Source: Adiantum capillus-veneris (Eukaryota; Streptophyta; Polypodiopsida; Polypodiales; Pteridaceae). From it: a stretch of DNA of 64,000 nt. Shown in pieces: positions 21,294-31,153 of the stretch. The notes below the pieces were generated by a model. It searched no databases and was not told the DNA's origin. It was given only the letters and a program-made list of their open reading frames with translations. The stretch covers positions 91,313,340 to 91,377,339 of the forward strand of contig CM043971.1 of assembly GCA_014529385.2 (NCBI GenBank). Direction: 5' to 3'. Within the stretch, counting starts at the first letter, position 1, and each line of letters opens with the position of its first letter. The translations under genes were made by a program, and so were the position numbers.

Positions 21294-22990
21294 AAGGGTA
21301 TGCAAAGACATCTAGATGCGTTAAATGCTTATGCACATGATAGTGGGCTCTCCATCAACCTTGGTAAAAGCAACGTGATGGTATTCAATATTACCGCACA
21401 AGGGGTCAGGAGATCAGCACCTATTTTTATATATGGACTGGAGATAGTGGAGTATGTAGACTCCTATACATATCTTGGTGTTGTATTCAGTGGACCTACT
21501 TTCTCTACGAGAGGTGCTACAGAGGCGAGATTGATAAAGGGATATGCAGCATTAGGACTAAAGAGGATATGTTCACAAGAGCCACACACTAAGTTGTGGT
21601 TATTTGACGCTTTGGTCACTTCTATCATGCTTCATGGAGTGCAGATATGGTGGCCCTAGATCATCATGGTAGACCAGGGTGCACATATGATGGATGGAGA
21701 TCCATGGAGAGACCACTTGTATCCATAATCTCTAGGCTAATCCGCTTGAAAGCCTCCACACCACATGAGATTATCAGAGCTGAAATGAGTGCACCACCGA
21801 TTGTAGTGGAAGCTCTTGCTAGATTAATGTCTTTCATTTATAGCACATGGAAGCTCCCACGCAACAAATATGCACGACTAGCGCTCAGTATTCCCTGGAT
21901 ACACCATCCCTCACCCTCACACATTCAAAGATTAGCAGGATTATCAGACATGATCTCATTTAGCTGGATACTAGGAGGACTTGGTTGTCTCCGTCACATG
22001 AGTTGGCACAAAGATGGCCTTTTATTGAGACCATCTTCTCCGCATGGCAAATGATGAGTTTCTCTCACATCCTAGGTATATGGAGACACACCTATCTCAT
22101 GGCATTAGATGTGTTATTGGTCAGCTATGCACTTCATCTCACCACTTGGAGATAGAGACTTGACGATATAGAGGTGTTACCCTAGAGGAGACATTATGCA
22201 AGGTTTGCCAAAGAGAGCTGGAGTCGAAGAAACATTATATCTACCGTGCACAACATACTATGGGATCCGCAAAGCTTTTACGTTGCTTATTCAGAGAGGG
22301 CTTTGGCTCCTTATCCCTCATCATGGATTACTATGATCAGGTGCCCACTACCTAGGTCTCTTCTTGCTGGAGATTCGTAGACTCAAAGAGACTACCCTCG
22401 CAAGCAAAGGACCTACACATAGAGCATATTTCTTATAGAGGGCCTAGTCGGGATGGCCCACCACAAGTTACGCAGTCACACCCTCTATGGGGCATCCTTC
22501 TTAATCAAGCCATCATTCTTGGCCGCTCATCATGCTCGAGGATGCGAGGATCTTCACATCATAGATGAGGTCTACATCGGAGGCTACAAAGCATCATTGA
22601 GCGACATCCAACACGCCCGCCCCCCAGAGAGTTGACTATGGAGGACATTGAGGCTATACTACAAAGGCCCATGAGAGTTCACGGGATGTCATCATTGTAT
22701 ACTTTCTCTATTGTACACCTCATTAGCCCTCATATGATTGGACCCCTCCCCATATGTTTTGAGATGATGTATTATGTGATGTTGATGATGTCGATGATGA
22801 CGATGAGGATGTAGGGTATGCTTACATAACTACCCACTCTAGGTACCCTCATTTATTTTTATTTTTATGTTCCCCAAACATTGCACTAGATTCACACATG
22901 GATGTAAACTTTTGGTCTCATAGGTCATTTTGGCCTTTTGAAGACATCAATATAACATTTCATCTCAATGCCTCTTTCTCTCTCTCTCCC
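21292..22990 (+). mobile_element. LINE-B copy 1, 5'-truncated
   Basis: It starts inside the RT domain just after the YADD block: GMQRHLDALNAYAHDSGLSI aligns with the same block in copy 2 at about 24943. It continues through SYTYLGVVFSGP, the thumb and LFDALVTSIMLHGVQIW, then a degraded C-terminal zinc region (CQRELESKKHYIYRA, about 22206) and a 3' UTR. The 3' end reads CATTTTGGCCTTTTGAAGAC followed by a pyrimidine-rich TCTCTC stretch at 22972-22992. Frameshifts abound. Confidence 0.85.
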
Positions 22991-23039
22991 ATGTGAGCGG
23001 ATACAGATCGGAGACAACTTGTAGACACGAGACTAGATC

Positions 23040-24080
23040 AAAGCAAGGTTTAGGAGGAGTGGTAGTCTTATTCAAGGAGGAGCTATAGTCTCTGATACAT
23101 ATAGCTCGGAGGGATGAGCATGCTAGGTACATGTGGGTGAGACTGAAGGCAGAGACAGGCAGATATCTCTACATCGCTATTTGCTATTTCCCTCCTAGTA
23201 CATTAGTATATGCATCATCTAGAGGACAGTCCCCCTTCTCTCTTTTGGAAGATGATATATGGGAGTTTTCTAGAGATGGCGACATTATTATCTTGGGGGA
23301 TTTCAATGCTAGGACTACCCATCACCAGACAGTACTCTATGATACCTTAGAGGAGTTGATGCGGGAGCTTGATATTACAGAAATGGGTCTATCTAGATTA
23401 TCACAGGATGAGGAACACACTGAGTATGGCAGATACTTGATCGATATGGGGACTGCACATGGATTGGCCATTTTGAATGGCCTATAGAGATTCCCCGCAG
23501 CAGGTGGTTTTACATGCTTTCCACATCGTCATGGCGCTAGTACAATGGATTATTTTATGGCTCCGCCAGGACTCGTTCCTTCCTTTGAGGATTGCATGGT
23601 GGAAACTAGGCCAGTTGGGGTAGCAGTCGATCATGCTATCTTGTCTTTCACTCTATCGTTCCAGTTCAACACAGCTCCATTAGGAGAGGCCTCCACACAT
23701 ACTCGGTATACTTTCACGAGGGAGACGGATCACGTGTACACTGATGAGATATACAGGCGGCTATGCAATCAGGAGCCAAGACGACCACTAGATGAGCTCA
23801 CCCAGATTCTGACAGAGACGCTCCATGATGCAACATCAAAGGCATATCACCACAACCAGCCTACACGCAGACGATCTGGGAGCATGCCTCTAAACAGTTG
23901 GTATGATGAGGAGTGTAGAGAGACGAGGATCAGATTACAAAGAGAGGTGCTCATGGGTACTACTACACATAGACAGTCACGAATTATCTTCCACCGCCTA
24001 GTGCGACGAAAGAAGAGGGCTTACCTATCTCAATTAGAGCGTGATCTGTATCAGTTGTTTATGAGTCAGGACTCTAGTGA
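23040..24080 (+). pseudogene. LINE-B copy 2 endonuclease domain
   Basis: The frame covers most of an APE-type endonuclease that lacks its first strand. Visible are YIAICYFPPS, DIIILGDFNART (23279-23315, the GDFN motif), GFTCFPHRHGASTMDYFM and VAVDHAILSF (23621-23650, the SDH-like catalytic block). It continues as a Lys/Arg-rich linker with SWYDEECRETR and RRKKRAYLSQLERD to about 24080. A stop at 23488 and a frameshift near 24095 break it. The endonuclease nicks target DNA for target-primed reverse transcription. Confidence 0.85.
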
Positions 24081-24083
24081 GGC

Positions 24084-25560
24084 ATGGAGGCATGGAGGCT
24101 TTTCAATGAGCACTCTCCACCACCAGCCATCACTTCCATAGAGACATGGGGGGAATATGCTACATCTCTCTATACAGCATCGGGGCAGCCCCCTTTGCCT
24201 GATCCTCCAGAGGCATGCCCAAAAACATGTACTTTCTTTACTGCTGAGAGGGTAAGGAAAGCCATTGACAAGATGAAGACAGGAAGAGCACAGGATCATG
24301 ATGGTCTGGTAACAGAGCACTTTATCCATGCCCGAGATATGCTTGCAGAGCCTCTTGCTATGATGTTTAATAGAGCCATGTACGAGGGTTTCCCTGAGAC
24401 TTGGAGTATGTCCACTATTGTGCCTATCTTCAAGTCGGGAGATCCTATGTTTCCCAGGAATTACCGAACCATCATGGTTGGTCACACTCTGGCTAGGCTA
24501 TACGCATCAATTCTTGAGCATGAGTTGAGTGGATGGGCAGAGAGAGAGGGCATACCGAGCAACAGGACAGGCAAGGTTCAGTAGAGGTTTCTCCACTCTT
24601 GACCAGATTTTGACACTCAGAGCCATTATTGAGGAGGGTAGACACCATGGCAGGAGGATATATTGTAGCTTTGTGGATTACCGCAAAGACTTTGATACAG
24701 TGCCATGAGCGAGACTCATAGGCAGATTGCAAGACATGGGGGTGCCCACAGAGCTGATCTGGGAATCTTAGCTTTATACATGAAGCAGGGTTGCCCCCTA
24801 TCTCCGACTCTCTTTGGGATATATATAGATGAGTTTTCAGATTATGTACAAGCAGAGGGTGATAGAGGTGCTCAGCTTGCAGGGACACGATTCCGTTGCT
24901 ATTATATGCTGATGATATTGTGCTGATCTCAGATTCTCCAGAGGGGATGCAACGTCATTTGGATGCATTGCATGTATTTGCACGGGACAGTGGATTGTCT
25001 GTGAACCTTGGTAAGACCAAGGTAATGGTGTTTAACACCACGGCGCAGTGGATAAGGAGGTCCGCCCCCACTTTTACATATGGTCGAGAGACTGTGGAGT
25101 ATGCACATACATACACTTATCTTGGGGCGGTTTTCAGTGGTCCAGTATTTTCCCTAAGGCGTGCAGTAGATACGCGATTGACCAGAGCCTATGCAGCATT
25201 GGGGAGACTTGAGAGGATATGTTCGCAGGTTCAGTTCCAAGAACCTCGGACAAAGCTTTGGCTCTTTGACACTTTGGTGACTTCGGCCATGCTGTACGGA
25301 GTGGAGATATGGGGCCCCTCAGTTGATCATCATAGCAGAGCTGGCAGTACTGATGGATGGAGGTGTCTATGATTTCTCGGATGATTAGGGCCAAGGCCTC
25401 AGTACCACATGACACTATTAGGGTGGAGCTCGCTGCTCCTCCATTGGTAGTGGAGGCACTCACTCGATCAGTTTCATTTATGCATAGCACTTGGGCTCTC
25501 CGTAGAGATAGATATGCTCGATTAGCACTAGAGTCTTTGCGACCATTGGCATTGTAGGGA
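24084..25560 (+). pseudogene. LINE-B copy 2 reverse transcriptase
   Basis: The RT blocks in order are VRKAIDKMKTGRAQDHDGLV, WSMSTIVPIFKSGDP, YRTIMVGHTLARLYA, a degraded DFSKAFD-type block (VDYRKDFDT, about 24676), MKQGCPLSPTLFGIY and LLYADDIVLISDS (24896-24934). YADD is intact. The thumb continues with SVNLGKTKVMVF, TYTYLGAVFSGP and LWLFDTLVTSAMLYGVEIWG. Frameshifts near 24590, 24715, 24895 and 25370 make it inactive. YADDIVLIS and the domain order fit an endonuclease-bearing non-LTR element. I do not name the clade. Confidence 0.88.
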
Positions 25561-25584
25561 GATAGATCATGTTGGTATGCAGAG

Positions 25585-26252
25585 ATGGCATCTTGGTTTC
25601 AATTAAATGGCTTTAGTATGGATCGGCTACCCCCATTTCAGTACTCTCTGGATGCACCCTCCATCTCCCTCACTAGGGCAGAGATTACCAGGCTCATCAG
25701 ACAAGACTTGATTCAGTTGGATACGAAGAGGACATGGATACAACCTACGCATGAGCTAGGTACGAAGATGACTTTCTATAGAGAGCATCTTCTCCAACTC
25801 ACGGAGGATGGTTTTGTGATTAGACCAAGATACATGGACACTCATCTATCCCACGGGATACGATGTGCTATTGGTCAGATACGCACATCCTCACATCAGC
25901 TAGAGATCGAGACAGGCAGATTTAGAGGAGTACCCGCTTTAGAGGAGTACCCGCTGAGTCCAGGCTCTGTTTTGTGTGCCAGATAGAGCCAAAGACAGAG
26001 CTACATTACATATGTCACTGCCCAGTATACTATGAGATACGAGGCCACTTTCACTGTCTATTCAGAGAGGGTTTTGGGCCACTTTCTAGAGTCATGAGAT
26101 ACCACGATCAGAGATGCCTCAGATTATACTTATTGGGGATTCGCAAACACAGAGAGGACCTCTTGAAGAGGGGCACAATGAGAGAGATCCAGCAACAGCG
26201 GAAGATTACAGATTTCTCTCAATCACAGATAGAGGAGTCCGAGCAGCCCTAG
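25585..26252 (+). pseudogene. LINE-B copy 2 C-terminal region with CCHC zinc finger
   Basis: After RT the frame continues with helical, charged sequence and ends with a zinc-binding block in CQIEPKTELHYICHCPVYYE (about 25975-26034): Cys, then His and Cys in the spacing seen at the end of many LINE ORF2 proteins. A 20-bp local duplication (TTAGAGGAGTACCCGCT) at 25921-25953 shifts nothing but repeats five residues. The stop is at 26250. Confidence 0.75.
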
Positions 26253-26681
26253 CAGCATAACAACACCAGAGGCATACTGCTTGATCGGGAGATAGAGTTG
26301 GGGCCGTCACGCCGCCCACGGATGAGGGGGCCCTCTCGACATCGACGCAGATTGCGACAGAGGGTCTATACCATACTGGCGCGACATAGGAGCCGTCATG
26401 ACTGAGTGCCTACCTTGGAGGACATTGAATCTCTATAGCCTTTTGGATACTGATGTATATGTATATGATGCCTCAACTATCAGAGAGCTCCATTGTATCA
26501 GCTCACTTCCCCCCCCCCCCCCCCCTCCTTTTTGTATTCCCTTTGTATCAGCTTTCACCCCACCCCTACCCACTATTTTCTTTTCAGTTATTTATACTTT
26601 TTGTACCCAGACCTCGTATTAGATTCACCACATGTAACCTTTTGGTAGGTCATTTTGGCCTTTTGAAGACGTTAATATTGC

Positions 26682-26684
<3 letters not shown>

Positions 26685-26758
<74 letters not shown>
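26685..26758 (+). repeat. (CT)n microsatellite at the 3' end of LINE-B copy 2
   Basis: About 74 bp of uninterrupted CT follows GTTAATATTGCATTT, the LINE-B 3' terminus, with no poly(A). SINE sequence starts directly after it. Confidence 0.95.
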
Positions 26759-26761
<3 letters not shown>

Positions 26762-26822
26762 GGATAGATCTTTAAGGTCTCTTGGGATAGTTTCCTACGA
26801 CATTAAAATACTCTTCTTCTCA
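26759..26822 (+). mobile_element. SINE copy 1, 3' part only
   Basis: It contains only the body and tail: GTCGGATAGATCTTTAAGG, GGGATAGTTTCCTACGACAT and TTAAAATACTCTTCTTCTC. It corresponds to the last part of copies 2 and 3. A GT-rich stretch follows (26825-26851). Confidence 0.8.
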
Positions 26823-26851
26823 AGTGTGTGTGTGTGGGTGTGTATGTGTGT

Positions 26852-27015
26852 TAATAAAAAGAGGAAAATGGTATAACCTTCCTATCACCCAAGTGTGGTA
26901 GATTGGTTATGCCATCTCCCTCTTGAATAACAGGTTTTGAGTTCCAACTCTCCTCGTCGGATAGATCTTTAAGGTCTCTTCGGATAGTTTTCTACAACGT
27001 TAAAATACTATTCTC
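26852..27015 (+). mobile_element. SINE copy 2, tRNA-derived, full length
   Basis: It begins TAATAAAAAGAGGAAAATGG and has a tRNA-like head at about 26886-26960. The A-box-like GTGGTAGATTGG starts near 26895, and the T-arm region TTGAGTTCCAACTCTCC lies near 26937. The latter is one base off the B-box consensus. The body GGATAGATCTTTAAGGTCTC and the terminus CTACAACGTTAAAATACT follow. SINEs are transcribed by RNA polymerase III and mobilised by a partner LINE. Confidence 0.82.
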
Positions 27016-27037
27016 GGGGGGGGGGGGGGGGGGGGGG
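27016..27037. repeat. Poly-G tract (22 G)
   Basis: A run of 22 G residues, followed by TGTGCGTGTGTGC, separates SINE copies 2 and 3. It occupies the place where the other copies carry CTTCTT repeats. Confidence 0.85.
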
Positions 27038-27050
27038 TGTGCGTGTGTGC

Positions 27051-27234
27051 TAATAAAAAGAGGAAAATGGTAAAACCTTTCTATCACCCAAGTGTGGTAG
27101 ATTGGTTATGCCATTTCCCTCTTGAATAACAGGTCTTGAGTTCAACTCCCCTCGTCGGATAGATCTTTAAGCCTTACGGTCTCTTGAGATAGTTTCCTAC
27201 GACGGTAAAATAATCTTCTTCTTCTTCTTCTTCT
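27051..27234 (+). mobile_element. SINE copy 3, tRNA-derived, full length with (CTT)n tail
   Basis: It has the same start and head as copy 2. Its B box reads GTTCAACTC, which fits GTTCRANNC exactly (about 27140). The body differs by a short insertion (CCTTACG). The terminus CCTACGACGGTAAAATAATC is followed by a (CTT)n tail and then CT-rich sequence. Confidence 0.85.
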
Positions 27235-27813
27235 CTCTCTCCCTCTCTCCTTCTACCACTACGAGTGGCCGGCGACAGTCACAGCTCACCGACTTTTTCC
27301 AGAGATTTATACCAGTGCCGTCTCCGACACAAGGGGGGGGTTTACACTTCAACGGGCTGAGGAGCTCCGAGCCACAGACGGAGACTGCGAGCACCAGGTT
27401 ACAAGACCCCTAGATCACATCAGGGGAAGATTATAGTGATTCGAGCCAGGCATCATCATCATATCTAGGAGCGGATAGCCTACCTCCACACACACCCAGA
27501 GATTATGCTCCAAGGGATTTTTATCTCGCCATCACCTATGTATCAGATATTACACCCCTACTATGGTACTGGATGGAGCTAGATAGATATGCATTACATT
27601 CTTGTATACCCTACGCATATAGGGTGCATATTGAGCCTTAGCAGTTGGGCTCCATCTACCATCCACTACATCACACCAAGAGCTCGATACTTAGTCTACC
27701 TCTTTTCATGTTGTTATTATCATTCTGTCCTCTTTTGATATTCAGAGGACACTGACAGTTGTACATTGATTTGTCTCATAGGCCGAGTTCGGCCTCTAGC
27801 AGACATTAATAAA

Positions 27814-27816
<3 letters not shown>
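27235..27816 (+). mobile_element. LINE-B copy 3, 3' end fragment
   Basis: The fragment covers the C-terminal tail and 3' UTR, without recognisable domains. It ends TCTCATAGGCCGAGTTCGGC then AGACATTAATAAAGCG and a (CT)n tract, matching the 3' ends of copies 1 and 2. It starts directly after the CTT/CT-rich tail of SINE copy 3. Confidence 0.75.

Positions 27817-27890
<74 letters not shown>
27817..27890 (+). repeat. Compound (CT)n(CA)n microsatellite
   Basis: About 51 bp of CT is followed by about 23 bp of CA/AC. It lies between the 3' end of LINE-B copy 3 and the 5'-truncated start of copy 4. Confidence 0.95.
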
Positions 27891-28530
27891 TATCAGTGTA
27901 TGCCGTACCTAGAGGATAGTCCCCTTTCTCTTGAATAACAGGTCTTGAGTTCAACTCTCCTCGTCGAATAGATCTTTAAGGTCTCTTGGGATAGTTTCCT
28001 ACGACGTTAAAACAATCTTCTTCTTCTTCTTCTTCTATATTAGACGAGGATATATGGGAGTTCTCCAGAGATGGTGACATCATTCTCTTAGGGGACTTTA
28101 ATGCTCGCACAAGAAATCATCATACAACTTTTTATAATAGCGCAGATGAGATACTGAGAGAGCTAGATACACAGCGATATGGGGCTTGACAGACGCTCAC
28201 CACATGAGGAGCACACCGAGTACGGGAGATATCTGATGGAAATGGGGTCTCACATGGTTTGGCCATACTTAATGGCCTACAACAATTTCCAACTGCAACT
28301 GGGTTTACTTGTTTCCCACATAGGCATGGGGCCTGCACAATGGACTATGTCATGGCACAACCGAGCTTCATCCCCTTCATTCAGGATTTCACAGTAGGAC
28401 CCAGACCAGTGGGTGTAGTAGTGGATCATGCTCTCTTGACACTTTCAGTCTCCTTTCAGTACTGTATAGCTCAGGTGTCAGGAGAGAGGACACATACCCG
28501 CTATACAATTACACCAGAGACCGGCAACTA
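27891..28530 (+). mobile_element. LINE-B copy 4, endonuclease fragment interrupted by a SINE
   Basis: It matches copy 2 from about 23205: CCTAGAGGATAGTCCCC, then after the SINE GATATATGGGAGTTCTCCAG, GGGGACTTTAATGCTCGCAC (the GDFNAR block), and TGCACAATGGACTATGTCATGG up to the block after VVVDHALLTLS. The match stops at about 28530. RT sequence does not follow. Confidence 0.82.
27931..28036 (+). mobile_element. SINE copy 4, 5'-truncated, inserted in LINE-B copy 4
   Basis: It begins in the anticodon-arm region (TTGAATAACAGGTCTTGAGT), keeps the B box GTTCAACTC, the body and the terminus CCTACGACGTTAAAACAATC, and ends in (CTT)n. The LINE reading frame resumes beyond it, which proves insertion into the LINE. 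Confidence 0.85.
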
Positions 28531-29937
28531 GGAGCACACACCAACAATACCAAACACACATGCAACATGCTCCTTCCTCAACAATTTCTCACACTAGTTA
28601 AAACAGACTTTCTTACAACATGAGACAGTTGGAGTACCCTTCAACCTACATAAGGCCTCAGTAAACCAAGGAACTCTTGGGAGAAATTGTGGACTATTGA
28701 ATGAAGCTTGTCATTTAGTGCCACATAGCAACTACATGATGGGACACTTGGTTTCTTCCTATTTCTTACAAAGAGGGACATTACTAAGCACTAGCTCACG
28801 TAACCCGCCTTCGGCGGGTCTCGCTCGCTCTTACCATGACACACATGGTATTTACAAAGCGTGAGAAAAAACTTTCTTCTAAAAACTTGTGTAAGGCTTG
28901 GATCTGTCATTGCTCATTAAAAATGTATGTCACATAATTCATGTTCATTCATGTCACTTCATTTATATTATAATATAAATTTTCCTCAAATGCAAATATT
29001 AATGCTGATATTTGGATTTAGAGCTTCTAAACCCATAGCTCAATGGTGGATGACCTTGTACGAAGTGGATACCAAATGACCATATTCTAAGTACCGGACA
29101 GTTTGTCCCACTTCGCCTTTTTTCTTTTTTTTTCCTTTTGGGGAGGGGGAGAGAGCGATGGGAAGCTGCAAGGTCGGAGGCACTCCAAGCCGGCCTTTAT
29201 GTAGGCAAGTGTGAGAGATACTTTGACAATTGTTTTCCTATTTCTATAAAGAGGGCATTGGGTAGTGGGTCACACACTCTTTCTCGTCCTCTTATGCAGG
29301 CCATTTTGACTTTTGACCTTGCTATCAATGGAGACTGTCGCTCATGAGAAACCAAGTAAGAAAACAAAACTTGCAGTTTTTCCTCTTTTAATGCTTTTTC
29401 CTCTTGGAAGGTGCCACTTCAGGGTTGCAAACTCAAACCAATTTAAAGCCTCAAAAATCAATTGGCAAACCTCAAATGCTTACCTGTTGAAGTATCTTTG
29501 GCAAGAGGAATTGCTAAAGGTAGAATGCCACTTTTACTCGATGGAGAAACAAGTTTCAACCCTGCTTATGCAGCAACAGAAAATAATCAAGGTGTATCAA
29601 CACATGCAATTGCACAATTATACATAAAAGAAGATAAAGAGTGTTTGTTTTTTGGAACGCAATTGCAAACGCATATATCACATCACATATAGTGCACATT
29701 ATCCTACAAAAGAACTCTCTTTCTAGGCAATAAAGCTCTACTAGGCGCTAGAGCAACCAGGTCTTTGAATCTCAACCCCTCTTGCATATTAACATGTTTC
29801 TTATGTCAACGACATGAAGAACAGAAACAACCGCATTCAAACAGGTATCTGGAATCCACTACCACAAGTTAACTTTTTATCAGCAAATATTTTGTTTTGC
29901 TAAAGAGTGAACCAGATTGCAAGTGGCGCTTTCCGAA
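28531..29937. other. Unassigned segment between LINE-B fragments
   Basis: No domain is recognised. It contains a perfect 7-bp stem hairpin (28803-28819) and a pyrimidine tract near 29117-29140. An open frame at 29462-29692 encodes 76 residues with a plausible globular composition (MPLLLDGETSFNPAYAATEN), but I do not recognise it. The segment could be a foreign insert that separates LINE-B copies 4 and 5. Confidence 0.35.
28803..28819. other. Perfect GC-rich hairpin
   Basis: ACCCGCC, loop TTC, GGCGGGT form a perfect 7-bp stem, followed by CTCGCTCGCTC. It could be a transposon terminus or a chance palindrome. Confidence 0.6.
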
Positions 29938-31153
29938 CAGTATGCTTTATTCAACGGCTGAGAGAGTTACAACAGGATTGAGGATAGAATCTCATACAGA
30001 GCTTTCAAGGCATCTAGACAGTTAGCTGAGGCAGGAGAGAGCAGTGACACAAGGGTTTAGTGCACACGGCCTTCATATAGGGCAGCTATTGCCCTTCCAG
30101 TATGAAACCAAGTCGCCATTTATTTGCCTCTCCCATAGTGAGAGAAATTGGACTCTTAGACACGATCTTTGGCAGCTCTACATTAGAGAGACCTCAATCT
30201 CCCTTAATAAGCCCCTTCTATCAAAGACGATGTACTAGAGATCAGTTCCTGGCCATCTTGATGACTGCTTCATCCAGAGACCTTGGTACAAGGACACATA
30301 CATGCCATACAATGCCTGAGTGGCGCATTCCCACAGCCGAGTGGACATACAAAGTATGTGCAGTTGAGGCGGAGAGTGAGGAGCAATATAGCAATATGTA
30401 TGTGGATGAGGAGTAATATGTATGTGAATGCACAACTTATGAGAGCATATGATTCTGATACACTACCCTATTCACAGAATAGCTTACACTCACAGAGTTG
30501 ATGAAGTCGTGAGACCAAAGACAGTTGGGCCGCTCTCTAAGTGAGATCCAGAGGCATAAAGACAGAATCACTCCTCTAGTCACCCACTACCTCTAGTAGA
30601 GGATGACACTCCCAAAGCACAAACCCTGCACCCCTTCTACGCAGAGGGGTGTCACATTGCAGAAGGCAGAGACTGTTCGGTCTCACAGCAGGCCCACTGT
30701 ATAGGGGTACTGAGCTCCAAGAGCTCATCATTCGGAGCTCATTAACTGGAGATCCAAGAGATTCGAATCCAAAATTAGCAAGCCAGACAGGAGCAGGTGA
30801 AGTGGGCCTTCTCAGATCCTCCGGCATCTTTTGAGGCTCTTTCCCCCATGCCCACCCATGTATGCTACTCTACACCCCCAGTTTGCCACAGGATGGAGCT
30901 AGCTCGATACATGCATGCCATGATTGCCTTTCCTGAGCATACAGATTCATACCCCTAGGCCTAGAGCTCCATCCTTCCCCCACGGCCCACACATCTATGC
31001 ACCATCATCACCTCGCCTATTTTTGTTGCACTTTTATTTTGTACATGTAATCTTACAGTTCATTTTCTTAGATAGCAAGAGGATACACTCATTTAAAATG
31101 TCTCATAGACCAATTTCAGCCTCAGAAGACGTTAATAAATATCTCTCTTGGTG
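29938..31153 (+). mobile_element. LINE-B copy 5, C-terminal and 3' UTR fragment
   Basis: It matches copy 2 from about 25555, for example TTGCCCTTCCAGTATG against CCCCATTTCAGTACTC, and the following charged helix region. It keeps the 3' end TCTCATAGACC, CAGCCTCAGAAGACGTTAAT and AAATATCTCTC, with only a short CT tail. It is riddled with stops. Confidence 0.7.

Larger units (their letters stand above)
22993..26684 (+). mobile_element. LINE-B copy 2, nearly complete ORF2
   Basis: The longest LINE-B copy starts in the endonuclease domain directly after the pyrimidine tail of copy 1, in head-to-tail orientation. It runs through endonuclease, RT, a C-terminal CCHC zinc finger and a 3' UTR. It ends with CATTTTGGCCTTTTGAAGAC and GTTAATATTGCATTT, then (CT)n. 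The component domains are listed separately. Confidence 0.88.

Noticed and set aside
21100-21659. Open frame with a long Ser-Leu repeat linking an Arg/Gly-rich start to LINE RT.
   Set aside because: The Ser-Leu run is a (CT)n microsatellite. The frame merely passes from flanking DNA into a 5'-truncated LINE.
26820-27060. The SINE region considered as functional tRNA genes.
   Set aside because: The acceptor stem does not pair, the head is fused to a common body and CTT tail, and several copies are truncated. This is a SINE structure.
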